Below the pieces are notes generated by a model. It searched no databases, was not told where the DNA came from, and was given only the letters and a program-made list of their open reading frames with translations. The position numbers and the translations under genes are program-made. Shown one piece after another: positions 27,361-36,364 of a stretch of 64,000 bases of DNA; position 1 is the first letter of the stretch, and each line of letters begins with the position of its first letter. Source of the stretch: Pseudomonas sp. WJP1 (GTDB taxonomy: Bacteria > Pseudomonadota > Gammaproteobacteria > Pseudomonadales > Pseudomonadaceae). The stretch lies in assembly GCF_028471945.1 (NCBI RefSeq), contig NZ_CP110128.1, positions 1,476,501 through 1,540,500 of the forward strand, in the 5' to 3' direction.

Positions 27361-28668
27361 GTGAATATAAAATATTTGCCCACAACTTTTGCGTTGGCAT
27401 GTGTGGTGCTGAGTAACCAGGTGCAAGCTGACTTCTTAAGTGATAGCAAGGCCACGCTGGGTATGAGAAATTTTTACTTTAACAGCGACAACCGCGATGG
27501 CACTGCTGCCCCGTCTAAAACTGAAGAATGGGCCCAAGGTTTAATGCTCGATTACAAATCGGGTTATACCGATGGCACTGTGGGTTTTGGTATCGATGCT
27601 CTGGGCATGATGGGCATAACCTTGGATAGCGGCAGAGGACGGCACGTCGGCGGCACAATGATTCCTTCTGATAGCGACGGCCGAGCTGTTGACGAGTGGA
27701 GCCGGCTGGGGCTTACCGGGAAAGTCAGAATGTCAAAGACCGAGCTTCGCTACGGCACCTTGATTCCGAAGCTTCCCATTTTGGTCGCCAACGACGGGCG
27801 CGTGCTACCCCAAACGTTCGAAGGAGGTCAGATCACTTCTGGCGAGTTCAAGGATTTGACTTTGATTGGTGGCCGGATCGAGCATGCGACGGGCCGTGGT
27901 TCGACCGATCAAACGGGACTTTCCGTGGCCGGCGGCACGCGAGAAAGCAACAAGTTCGACTTTGCTGGGGTCGATTGGAAGGTTACCAAAGATCTGATGG
28001 CTCAGTACTACTTCGCCAATCTCAATGACTACTACACCCAACATTTTTTCGGACTGATTCACACGCTTGCGATTTCGGACGGCCAATCGCTGAAGACTGA
28101 CTTACGCTACTTCAAGACAGACTCGTCTGGTGAGAATAGCTCCGGCACCTCCGGCTACAGAATTAGTGGCTTCACTGAAAACGGGGATGGGGAGATCGAT
28201 AACCGCACTTGGAGTGCTGCATTGATCTACACCATAGGTGGACACGCTGTTACGGCGGGATATCAGAGCGTTTCGGATGGCAGCAATTTTACTCAACTCA
28301 ATCAGGGGAGCTTGGTAGACAAAGGCGCTGGTGGCTCAAGTCTGTATCTTTATACCGATCGCCTGCTGCAAAGCTTCAACCGTGCGGGCGAAAAGACGGC
28401 TTTCGGTCAGTACGCTTACGACTTCGCCGCTTTGGGCATCCCTGGTCTGAAGGCGTCGATCATATATCTATCAGGCGATAATATTAAGACCACCTCCGGT
28501 ACTGACCAGAAAGAATGGGAAAGAGACATTAGCGTTGACTACGTTGTTCAATCCGGGGCGCTAAAAAACGTTGGGTTCGGCTGGCGGAATGCTAAATCTA
28601 ATAGTGAAGCGGCTCGTAACCAGGATCAAAATAGACTGATCGTGAGCTACAGTATTCCGCTGCTGTAG
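27361..28668 (+). CDS. OprD family outer-membrane porin
   Basis: A 435-residue outer-membrane protein with a signal peptide (FALACVVLSNQVQADF, cleavage after QA) and OprD-type features: LRNFYFNSDNRDG-like first strand, EWAQGLMLDYKSGYTDGTVGFGIDALGMMGITLDSG, and a C-terminal strand ending in a hydrophobic residue (SYSIPLL). Family members are substrate-specific channels for amino acids, peptides or organic acids. The start is GTG 27361 with CGGAG upstream. Its place just after the itaconate operon suggests uptake of C5 dicarboxylates, replacing the TRAP importer found at this position in P. aeruginosa; this is an inference. Confidence 0.87.
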   Translation: MNIKYLPTTFALACVVLSNQVQADFLSDSKATLGMRNFYFNSDNRDGTAAPSKTEEWAQGLMLDYKSGYTDGTVGFGIDALGMMGITLDSGRGRHVGGTMIPSDSDGRAVDEWSRLGLTGKVRMSKTELRYGTLIPKLPILVANDGRVLPQTFEGGQITSGEFKDLTLIGGRIEHATGRGSTDQTGLSVAGGTRESNKFDFAGVDWKVTKDLMAQYYFANLNDYYTQHFFGLIHTLAISDGQSLKTDLRYFKTDSSGENSSGTSGYRISGFTENGDGEIDNRTWSAALIYTIGGHAVTAGYQSVSDGSNFTQLNQGSLVDKGAGGSSLYLYTDRLLQSFNRAGEKTAFGQYAYDFAALGIPGLKASIIYLSGDNIKTTSGTDQKEWERDISVDYVVQSGALKNVGFGWRNAKSNSEAARNQDQNRLIVSYSIPLL

Positions 28669-28726
28669 CGAACTGAAATACCCTAATCGCGCGCTTTTTT
28701 CGAGGTTTAAATTAAAATTTTTCCTC

Positions 28727-28755
28727 AGCGCTGACGCTTTGTCAGCGCTTTTTTC
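28727..28755 (+). terminator. Rho-independent terminator after the porin gene
   Basis: A perfect 9-bp stem AGCGCTGAC / GTCAGCGCT with a 5-base loop, followed by a run of T residues. Confidence 0.9.
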
Positions 28756-28871
28756 ATTTTTAATCCAATGCAATTACTAAGTGCAGTCATTTTTTTTGCT
28801 GCTGTACAGGACTGTGTCTTGGGTTAGCAGATGCTGCCGCTGTACCTATTCAGCCTTACTTTTAAAATAGA

Positions 28872-28908
28872 AGCCCTGGAGCCGCGAACCTCCGGGGCTT
28901 TGTTTTTT
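28872..28908 (+). terminator. Second Rho-independent terminator, possibly of a small RNA
   Basis: An 11-bp stem AAGCCCTGGAG / CTCCGGGGCTT (one T-G wobble) with an 8-base loop and a downstream TGTTTTTT. The porin gene already has its own terminator 120 bases earlier and no ORF lies between, so this one may end a short non-coding transcript from about 28770. Confidence 0.7.
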
Positions 28909-28944
28909 CTGCTCAGCAACCACGTAGGCAATCAACATATAGCT

Positions 28945-28992
28945 TCACAGCGGGCTGACGTGTCCGGCTCCGGAAGCGTGGTTTTGAGTCAT
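28945..28992 (-). pseudogene. 5' stub of a DUF7693-like gene (first copy)
   Basis: The minus-strand ATG at 28992 gives 15 codons ending HVSPL and then a stop. The start region and about 75 bases upstream (to 29062) match the start region of the DUF7693-like gene at 36927, which continues SPLTAHEVCQVL. This copy breaks off right after SPL, so it is a stub left by deletion or duplication. Confidence 0.5.
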
Positions 28993-29062
28993 CGCATGCT
29001 CATAGCTAAGCTGTGGTGCGACGTAAGTGGAGAGGTCGCTCCTTCGGGCCAATGGGCCCGGC
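28986..29062. repeat. Imperfect direct repeat, left copy
   Basis: About 77 bases, from GAGTCAT through CATAGCTAAG to GGAGAGGTCGCT.CTTCGGG CCAATGGGCCCG, matching 36921-36998. In both places it is the start codon plus upstream region of a minus-strand DUF7693-like gene. The two copies bracket the NERD-kinase-helicase module. Confidence 0.7.
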
Positions 29063-29589
29063 TCACCGACTGGTTTTGCGGATTTGATGGAGGCCTGTAT
29101 CCCCCGTCGTGCCTGGGATGTACGGAAGGTAACGTCGAAAAAATTCCGATATTTTTGCGTATTTAAACCGGATTAGGCCGAACCAATTCAGCCCTTCGTG
29201 GTTCTGTGATCGATACACTCGTTGAACATCGTATCCGTGAGATGGTGGAACAGCCCGCGCATGAGCCAGGGCACCATTCACACGATCGGAGTCGTGCATT
29301 CGCTCGGGAGTCAGACCTTCTCAACCGCTTAGGTAGTTACGATGCGGGGCACGTCAGCTATGTCGTAAGCAGCACCTCGGCTGATTGTTAATGGCGCTCC
29401 TTCGGACAGCGCCCGGCTTAAAGTCAGGCGAGCATCTCAATAACGATGGTCGCGACATTTCGAGCATCGTCAATGCCTCGGTGATGGTACGTGCCGGCGC
29501 GGTAGTCGTCCTATGCACTGATCCATAATCCTCATCCCATTCAACCCAACATACGACGGGTAGCCCCTGTAAATCAGGGGTTTTAAAGT
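29063..29589. other. Gene-free scar region left of the defence module
   Basis: 527 bases without an intact gene. It contains the C-terminal remnant of an exonuclease gene (listed separately) and a hairpin GGCGCT.CCTTCGGACAGCGCC near 29394-29414. The rest has no similarity that I recognise. The composition suggests repeated insertion and deletion. Confidence 0.5.
29424..29510 (-). pseudogene. C-terminal remnant of a DnaQ/KapD-like 3'-5' exonuclease
   Basis: A minus-strand frame of 28 codons before the stop at 29424 encodes TYHHRGIDDARNVATIVIEM.. The HRGIDDARN block is the conserved last catalytic-Asp motif (ExoIII, HxxxxxD) of DEDDh exonucleases of the KapD/Eri1 type. An in-frame stop lies just upstream and no other exonuclease motif is present, so this is only the tail of a lost gene. 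Confidence 0.5.
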
Positions 29590-31143
29590 TTACCTGCGAG
29601 GTGTTTTCTTGACAGTGAGGTTTATCTGGCGTGTCATCGGAAGCTCCAAGGCGCTCGCTTGGATGATCTCCAGTCGCTCCTTATCGATCAACTGATTAAC
29701 ATCAATGTCAGTGTCTTCACTCCAGGCCACTTTAATCTCACCACGCCCTGCCAAGCGTGTGTTGAGGAAGCTGTCGATATGGGCGATACGGTCAGGATCG
29801 CAAGTGATATAACCGATGGGTACAGTTGCAGCGCTTTCATCACTCGGCTGAAAATGATACTGAACGACCGCTAATTGACCTGGCACAAGGAAAATCTCGA
29901 AACGATCCTGAAGGTCTCGTCCACCCAACGCCACTCCGTTTGGTATACGGGTGTGATATGTCCTGCGCAGCTGCCCCAATTCTTTAGGGGTATGAAATGG
30001 CAGGACGGCTGTGATTCGACCTTTGGTGTGTGGGGCCTCGCTGAGTTTTTCTGACGTCTTACGACAGAAGTCGCTAAGGAGCGTTCCGTTTGCCGCCCAC
30101 AGAGGTACGGAGCTGGATAGCCAGAGCGCTGAATGGGTCGTTCCTTCGGGCCAGTCTCTCGCGAGATCTTCTAGCATTCTACCAATAGTGATTCGGTTAT
30201 TACTGTCATAGACTGGGCCGATTATGGCCCTGGTTTCCTGACTGCCATAACCCGTGCGACGATTCTTGTGATCCAGCATCCAGGTGTTGATGTCCAGGCC
30301 GCGATCGTCGAGATAACGAACCAGCACATCATCTTTGAACGTTTCACAGTAATCTTGAAGACTCATGCCGCCAATTGGCATTTTGAGACTATTCAGATAA
30401 TCCGAAATCCTCGCCTCAAGCTCCATGGTTAGAGGCCTTTGCCGAGCATTACCGACTTTCTCTGCAGCCCTCTTGATAATCTCTACACTGCCAGCCGATG
30501 TTGGCAGCAGGCCGATTTCGATATCCACTGGAATGTTGAGGGGAGATGCTTGATCACAGGTGCCAACTTTATACAGGCGCGTCCGGCGGCTCTCGGTTTC
30601 GGGGATCTTTGAGAAATCCAAAAAAGCACGGTATTGAGAGCCGAAAGCGTCAGCCACCTCCTGTGTAGACCAGCCTTTATTCTGTGGTGGAACGGGAATT
30701 TCAGGCAGGCCCCAGCGGCTACGGTTGTACTGACTCGGCGGCATGACCGTCTTGGTCAATAACTCAAAGATTGGCTGCTCAATGCGCTCTTCATATTTGG
30801 TAAGGCTTGGGCTTGCGACCGAACTGCCTCTGGTACGATCCATCAGCATCGACGAGGGTGTCAGGTGGCCGTCGCTGGTGTGCATGGCAAGCTTGTTACG
30901 AACGAGCGTTTCGATCAATACATCGCACTCGCGTGCGGACAGCCCGAAGTACTGTCGTATCTCTCCCGGCAACACCTCGCCTAACGCCAGCAGAAGGCGG
31001 CAGGTGAACTCCTCTACCGCAGGAAGGGAAACCTCCTTTGTCCAGGCGCACTTGATTTGGTACTGATAGGCCGGCACCAGAAGAGAAATCGTGTTGCAGA
31101 TGCGAAATCCAGAGGCATCGGTAGCTTGATATTCTTCAGTCAT
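29590..31143 (-). CDS. Uncharacterised partner protein of the NERD-kinase-helicase gene
   Basis: A 517-residue protein I do not recognise as a named family. An N-terminal region (about residues 35-110, with VEEFTCRLLLALGEVLPGEIRQYFGLSARECDVLIETLVRNKLA) looks like a winged-helix domain. The rest is a mixed alpha/beta protein without membrane segments; the C-terminal part (SALWLSSSVPLWAANG.., YHFQPSDESAATVPIGYITCD) recalls phospholipase-D-like sheets but has no clear HxKxxxxD motif. The start ATG at 31143 overlaps the stop of the helicase gene by 8 bases, so it is obligately co-expressed. The pairing suggests a nuclease, sensor or effector subunit of a two-gene defence system. Confidence 0.8.
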   Translation of the reverse strand: MTEEYQATDASGFRICNTISLLVPAYQYQIKCAWTKEVSLPAVEEFTCRLLLALGEVLPGEIRQYFGLSARECDVLIETLVRNKLAMHTSDGHLTPSSMLMDRTRGSSVASPSLTKYEERIEQPIFELLTKTVMPPSQYNRSRWGLPEIPVPPQNKGWSTQEVADAFGSQYRAFLDFSKIPETESRRTRLYKVGTCDQASPLNIPVDIEIGLLPTSAGSVEIIKRAAEKVGNARQRPLTMELEARISDYLNSLKMPIGGMSLQDYCETFKDDVLVRYLDDRGLDINTWMLDHKNRRTGYGSQETRAIIGPVYDSNNRITIGRMLEDLARDWPEGTTHSALWLSSSVPLWAANGTLLSDFCRKTSEKLSEAPHTKGRITAVLPFHTPKELGQLRRTYHTRIPNGVALGGRDLQDRFEIFLVPGQLAVVQYHFQPSDESAATVPIGYITCDPDRIAHIDSFLNTRLAGRGEIKVAWSEDTDIDVNQLIDKERLEIIQASALELPMTRQINLTVKKTPRR

Positions 31144-34100
31144 GGCTTGGGCCCTCAATAACAGTGGTGCCATCTACGATTTCATAATCGTTCGGAAAGA
31201 GTTTTTGTTGCTCGGTGACGTATTTGACGACGCTGCCTAGCGCGGACGGTGCATTTGCCCCATTCCACATACGAAGAGAGCCGATGATGATCAGCCGATC
31301 TTGAGCGCGGGACAGCGCAACGTTGATTCGGGACTGATCCACAAGGAATCCCTGTAGCCCTTTATCATTGTTTCGAACCAGACTCAGAATCAGAACCCTT
31401 GCTTGTTGGCCTTGGAAACTATCAACCGTGTCTATCCTTACCGCATCGCGAAGGGGCGCAGCCCACTCAGCCCGACTCAACTCCTCCTCGATTAACTGCT
31501 TCTGCCCTCGATACATGGTGATGATGCCAATGGGCTGCGGACTCATCGCAGTGCGCTTGGCATTGAGCTTTTCCATTTGCTCAGGTTTCGCCAACTGGCG
31601 AAGAACGTGCAAGCAAACGGCGAGCTCATGCTTGTTCACAAACTTGTGTTTCTCAGGTTCATCTTCATTGACAGCTCGATCACCAGAGCCACTATCAATC
31701 CAGCTGACCGGTTTATTCAACGGGTAAGGAAGATCGTCGCACCAGGCACCTGCGGTTTTGCGGAAGCTGTGAAGGTCATTGTCGTAGAAGCAGTTGCTGA
31801 CGATCTTCCCGATGGGTTCGATCATTCGGTACTGAGTGTCGAAAGCGATGCCATTGTTGACCTCAAAGGCCCGTTCGAAGTCCGTTTTACGAGCTTCACG
31901 GTCGTCGATCTTGAGCTTTCGAGTCACTTCGCGGATGTGCTTTTTGTCGTACATTGGTGGTAGCTGTTTATGATCCCCTACCAGCAATACCCGTCGGCCA
32001 CACTGCATGGCAATCATGAGTTCGGAGGCTTGTGCCCGACCTGCTTCGTCCACAATCACCCAGTCGAACTCGATTTCTTCGATGTTGATGCTCTCAGCGC
32101 CAATGCCTACGAGCGTTCCGCATACCAATTGTGATGTCTTGACCAGGAATTTGTCATAGTTGGCGGCACCCGATCCCAGGACATCAATCCAGTCCTTGCT
32201 GATCCCAATCAGGTTGTTAAGGCGCTGAAGGGCCAGCTGATCGGTTACACCGTGCTGCCGAGCAACCTGTCTCGAAAGGTCAAACCAGTAACCTGGCTCT
32301 TCAGGGGGTGGCAGCGTGAACTCATACCCGCGAGTACTGAGGTTGCTTTCAAGGGACTCGATACAGCTGTCGATTTTTGCTTGATGCCCCTCCATGTGCT
32401 CGATCCGCACTTCTTCGGCGAGGTGGCGCTTCCTGGCAACCTCATCCTTTTGAGTGGTGTAGGTCGAGATCCGCTCAAGAATGGGGCTTACGCTGCGATG
32501 CAGTTTGGCAAGCTCTTCGACGAGCTCCTGATTAAGCATCAAGCGCGAAGAGAGTGCATTGATACGCTTCTCATATTCGCGTTGAAATTTGTAGCGAATC
32601 TGGCGCTGGATTGAGCTGGAGTGACATTGAAGCATCTGATCATCGATTGCCGATTCATGGCCCAAGCGAACCACACTGATGTCACTGCCGATTTCCGAGA
32701 AAAGCTCGCGCGCTTTGATAGCCACAGTGTCCACCGACGCATGTGACTGGCCTACCAACAAGATATTGCCGGCTATTTCGTGCTCGAAGAGATAGTGGAT
32801 CAGCTTTGTTACAAAGTCGGTTTTCCCCGTGCCGGGTGGGCCCTGAAGGATTCCAATAGGGCCTTCGGAGACGGCTCTCTGAAAGGCAATGATCTGTCTT
32901 GGGTTCAGTTTCTGTTCTTCTGAATCATATCGCGCACGAATCGCGGCCTCATCGGGGATTTTGCCGATTACCTTCGACTTGACGTTGCTGTCTTTGTCAA
33001 AGTAGGTCGGTAGATGCGAGATTCTCGCCACCCCATTAAGCACGCGCTCCATAGCTCGTTTGCGACGCGCACGCGATGCGCCGTTGAGTTTGGATTCAAA
33101 GATCAGCTCTGTACCAGCAGTGAGCTTTTGCTTAACGCTTCGGATGCCAGCAGAGAACATACGTACCGCCAGGCGCACACCACTACATTCTTCTGCGACA
33201 ACCTCCCCGAAAGGCTTGCCGCCCTCTTCAAAGTAAATTCGCAACTCTGCGCTATCGTCGCTGAAATCGACGTCTTGCCCATTGCTAGATACGTAGGGGA
33301 TCAGCAGAGCACCGCTTGGACTTTCTTCAAAAGAGGTGTTGGCAATCTCCACTCGCATGAGCTGGTCGCCTTCGGTTTCCACCATGGTTTTCCAGATCGA
33401 CGAAGGCCTGATTGTCTGGTTAATCCCCTCGGGCTCGTCCTCGAGCTCAAGGTCATCCAGATCGACATCGGCTTTGCCTAGGAATGTCTGGACGGGCTCC
33501 TGATCCATCAGAAACGCTACAAATTGCTCTTCGTTCAGTTTGGTGGACACACCTCTTCCCACCACGATGGGCTGGTCGAAGGTAGATTGGGCGCGCTGCC
33601 CCGCAGAAATGCAGTCGCTGAAAGAAACATCCGTCAAAAATGGAGCAAGGATGGCGTTCGATTCGGGATCGAAAGTGAAGGAAAGGCGCTTATCCTCTCC
33701 TGTGATCCGCACGTGCATGTGCTTTGGATGGCGGTCAGCGGCCTCAACGTTCAGGTAGTACATTGTTCCGCTGGACTTGAGCAGCGTTTCTTCAATCGGA
33801 AACTTGAACGAGTCGGCAATGAACCTGAATGCAGGCGCTTGCACGGTTGCCGGCTTTCTGCACGCTTCAAGCTCTGCGCTGATGGTTTCCCCCAATGGCT
33901 CGATCGACACAGGGACGCCATTGGGTTGCTCTGTACGCAACGCAAACTCGATGGACAGCGCCTTAGGCGCTTCGTCGTCGAAAAGCTCCTGAACGATTTT
34001 GTAGAGCGCGTAGCCGTCTCGACCAAAGCTATCGGTCGTGGAAGGGTCGGTCGGGCCGTAATCAATGTTGTATGGATCGCTGGTGTCGCCATAGTCCAGG

Positions 34101-36094
34101 GCGTCGATCAGAATCAGGTTCAAAGGCTCACTTTCTTCGCTCGGACGCACGAGGATGTTGCCTGGATGCAGATCCCCATGGGCAAAATCCCGCCCGTGCA
34201 GGCCCTCAAGGAGATTGCACAGCGCGGAAGCTGCTTCAAGCTTTTGCTGCAGCGAAGTCAGACCTGCCACATACTCAGGCCACACGATACCCTCTTCGAA
34301 CCGGGTGACGATGAAGAGACCGTTGCCACCGCCAAACATGCCATGGGCAAGCAGAGCCGGAAGTGGAAGCTCGTCTTTGATACTTTTCTCAATGCGCTTT
34401 CGCATGCGCAGAATGCGTCGGTTGGTGCCTGGGTTTTTGACATCAATCACAGCCTTGGGAAAGAACTTCAGCAGCGCTTCTTCGCCATCGACTGTGCAGC
34501 GGTATACCATTTTGTCGCCCACGGGCGAAGGAACCGCGCCTGGCGCTGGCGGGAAGTAACTCATCAGCATGTAGGGGTTCCAATCAGTCCTGACGAAGTC
34601 GCCTTTGGCGATCTCCTGCATGACCTCTTGGGTATCGTCGTACTGAAGCGGCTTACCGATCACCAGGGTGTTGAATTCACCCAGCATCTCGGCGGCGTTG
34701 GTAAAGCGATTCTGCTGCTCAATATCCATTGCTTTGGCAAAGAACGTATCCAGCTTGCCATTGAAAGGATCGTTGGCCACCGAGCGCCATACTGGAACGC
34801 CGTCCTCCAGCGTAAACTTTGCGCCATGAAAGCAAATCTTGTGGGCGACAAGCGCGAGCAAGTAGACGTCTTTGGCGAACGGACTCAGTGGATCGCCTTC
34901 ACACGCATACACATCCTCCGGCAGCATGGTGTTGTTGCTGCGCAGCTTTTCGAAAAGGTCTTTGACAGTACCTTTATCGGGCAGGAATGCGGCTTGGAAA
35001 CTGGAGATCAGAATGATCCTGGAGTCTTGCGAATACCACAGGTTCTGAGCACTGATGTCACGGTGGGCGAAGCCCAGGTTGTGTAATTCTGCAAAAGGCG
35101 CAAACAGCGCCTTAGCCAAATCCAGGCGCTCGTCTGGCGTCCACTTATGGCCGTGCAAGTTGAGGTGCTGTTCCAATCTCAGCGTGTTTTTGCGAATCTC
35201 AAACAGCTCGACGCAGTCAGCCGTAACGTTTTCGTTGACCATCGGAGAAATCGGTCTGAGCAGGAAGTCTTCCAATGGGCTGTTAGTAGCATTGGCAGTT
35301 CGAAAGACGAAACTCTCGCGTGTCACCACGAGGCGCCAAGTGATGTCATCACGGTACGCCAGACCCAGGGCTCCCAGATCCCAGCGGCGCATCATAGCGT
35401 TGCTTTGAGGTGGGCCAGGGTTGGTTGCAGGGTATTCACTGAACAGGTGCTGATCGTGGACGCGATCGGGGGCCACAGCAGCGGTGTATTCCAGGTACTT
35501 GAACTCAGCAAGCTGAACTCGATTTCCTCTGAAAAAGCCGTCGAAAATGGCCTGGCATTGATTCGGGCGCGGGCGGCTTTGGTCGTTATACCTGATCATT
35601 GGAACGCTCTGAACAAAGTTCAGGTAGTCGTTACCACCGATCTTGAGGAAGTCTTCGAGGGTATGAACGAACTGGCGCTCGCTCGCAGGCAGGTGTTCGG
35701 GTGTGGCACTGCCACACAGCACAACGTGCGCTTCTACGAATGGGTAATAGCCGAGTTTTCGCTCCAGCTCCAGTCTAAGGATCTTGCCGAGTCTCAGGGC
35801 CTGATCGCGCTTGGTGTGATAGGGACTCTTGCCACGGTTCTCTTCATGGCCGTTGGCGTGGGTAATGATCCAGTTGCCGTCGTAATTGGTGAGCGTCCCG
35901 TTCCATTCCTTGAGCTCAACCACCAGCACGCGATCATGGGTCACCATGATCAGGTCAAATTCCATTGACCCTTGTCTGTCGGCGATCAGTACAGAAGCAT
36001 AACCAAACCAGCTGTCACGAAGCTGTTTTTGGATTTGATCAAGAGCGTTGGTCTCACTCTTGTGCAACGCATTGCCCCGAACGATGACTTTCAT
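31136..36094 (-). CDS. NERD nuclease / double protein-kinase / UPF1-like SF1 helicase fusion protein
   Basis: A 1652-residue multidomain protein. (1) NERD domain, about 5-130, with D47 and E60-x-K62 (VVELKEW) forming a nuclease-like core. (2) First kinase-like domain, about 240-475, with HRDISAQN at 344-351 but ISSFQ where DFG is expected. (3) Second kinase domain, about 500-710, with K543, HGDLHPGN at 639-646 and LIDALD (D664). (4) A linker/beta region, about 750-1010. (5) COG1112/UPF1-type SF1 helicase, about 1060-1620: Walker A GPPGTGKT (1085-1092), DEAGRAQ (D1349, E1350), GDHKQLPP (1373-1380), DTVDSFQG (1555 on), RINVALSRAQDR (1589-1600). TAGGGAAG precedes the ATG. Similar kinase-plus-helicase proteins occur in anti-phage systems such as Mokosh type I; membership here is an inference. 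Confidence 0.88.
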   Translation of the reverse strand: MKVIVRGNALHKSETNALDQIQKQLRDSWFGYASVLIADRQGSMEFDLIMVTHDRVLVVELKEWNGTLTNYDGNWIITHANGHEENRGKSPYHTKRDQALRLGKILRLELERKLGYYPFVEAHVVLCGSATPEHLPASERQFVHTLEDFLKIGGNDYLNFVQSVPMIRYNDQSRPRPNQCQAIFDGFFRGNRVQLAEFKYLEYTAAVAPDRVHDQHLFSEYPATNPGPPQSNAMMRRWDLGALGLAYRDDITWRLVVTRESFVFRTANATNSPLEDFLLRPISPMVNENVTADCVELFEIRKNTLRLEQHLNLHGHKWTPDERLDLAKALFAPFAELHNLGFAHRDISAQNLWYSQDSRIILISSFQAAFLPDKGTVKDLFEKLRSNNTMLPEDVYACEGDPLSPFAKDVYLLALVAHKICFHGAKFTLEDGVPVWRSVANDPFNGKLDTFFAKAMDIEQQNRFTNAAEMLGEFNTLVIGKPLQYDDTQEVMQEIAKGDFVRTDWNPYMLMSYFPPAPGAVPSPVGDKMVYRCTVDGEEALLKFFPKAVIDVKNPGTNRRILRMRKRIEKSIKDELPLPALLAHGMFGGGNGLFIVTRFEEGIVWPEYVAGLTSLQQKLEAASALCNLLEGLHGRDFAHGDLHPGNILVRPSEESEPLNLILIDALDYGDTSDPYNIDYGPTDPSTTDSFGRDGYALYKIVQELFDDEAPKALSIEFALRTEQPNGVPVSIEPLGETISAELEACRKPATVQAPAFRFIADSFKFPIEETLLKSSGTMYYLNVEAADRHPKHMHVRITGEDKRLSFTFDPESNAILAPFLTDVSFSDCISAGQRAQSTFDQPIVVGRGVSTKLNEEQFVAFLMDQEPVQTFLGKADVDLDDLELEDEPEGINQTIRPSSIWKTMVETEGDQLMRVEIANTSFEESPSGALLIPYVSSNGQDVDFSDDSAELRIYFEEGGKPFGEVVAEECSGVRLAVRMFSAGIRSVKQKLTAGTELIFESKLNGASRARRKRAMERVLNGVARISHLPTYFDKDSNVKSKVIGKIPDEAAIRARYDSEEQKLNPRQIIAFQRAVSEGPIGILQGPPGTGKTDFVTKLIHYLFEHEIAGNILLVGQSHASVDTVAIKARELFSEIGSDISVVRLGHESAIDDQMLQCHSSSIQRQIRYKFQREYEKRINALSSRLMLNQELVEELAKLHRSVSPILERISTYTTQKDEVARKRHLAEEVRIEHMEGHQAKIDSCIESLESNLSTRGYEFTLPPPEEPGYWFDLSRQVARQHGVTDQLALQRLNNLIGISKDWIDVLGSGAANYDKFLVKTSQLVCGTLVGIGAESINIEEIEFDWVIVDEAGRAQASELMIAMQCGRRVLLVGDHKQLPPMYDKKHIREVTRKLKIDDREARKTDFERAFEVNNGIAFDTQYRMIEPIGKIVSNCFYDNDLHSFRKTAGAWCDDLPYPLNKPVSWIDSGSGDRAVNEDEPEKHKFVNKHELAVCLHVLRQLAKPEQMEKLNAKRTAMSPQPIGIITMYRGQKQLIEEELSRAEWAAPLRDAVRIDTVDSFQGQQARVLILSLVRNNDKGLQGFLVDQSRINVALSRAQDRLIIIGSLRMWNGANAPSALGSVVKYVTEQQKLFPNDYEIVDGTTVIEGPSHD

Positions 36095-36364
36095 TTTGGC
36101 TTCCCTACTGCTGACCTGTGACCTCGGTCAAGGATGCCTGAGCGGGTTTTGTCTCCTTGGCAACCTTCCGGTACTCAGTCACAGCTCCTGCTGATTTTTA
36201 AGACACGCTGTTGGTGTTGGATGCTGACGCGGTCATACGCCTGCTCAAATTAGACTGACGCAGAGGGTATAAGAAAAGATGGCTGCCTGATAGCCATATG
36301 ACATCCTTGAAGGACAAGGGCAGCGCAGATTCAGCAATCATCAAAATCTCTGAGTACGGGAAGT

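Noticed and set aside
29590..31143. Assigning the helicase partner as a PLD nuclease (MkoB of Mokosh type I)
   Set aside because: I searched for HxKxxxxD and a GSxN-type follow-up and found neither. The HTPKELGQL segment lacks the Asp.
33524..35086. 520-codon open frame on the plus strand, opposite the helicase gene
   Set aside because: It is antisense to the kinase/NERD coding region, whose motifs are unmistakable. The length is explained by codon bias of the real gene; no ribosome-binding site or recognisable domain.
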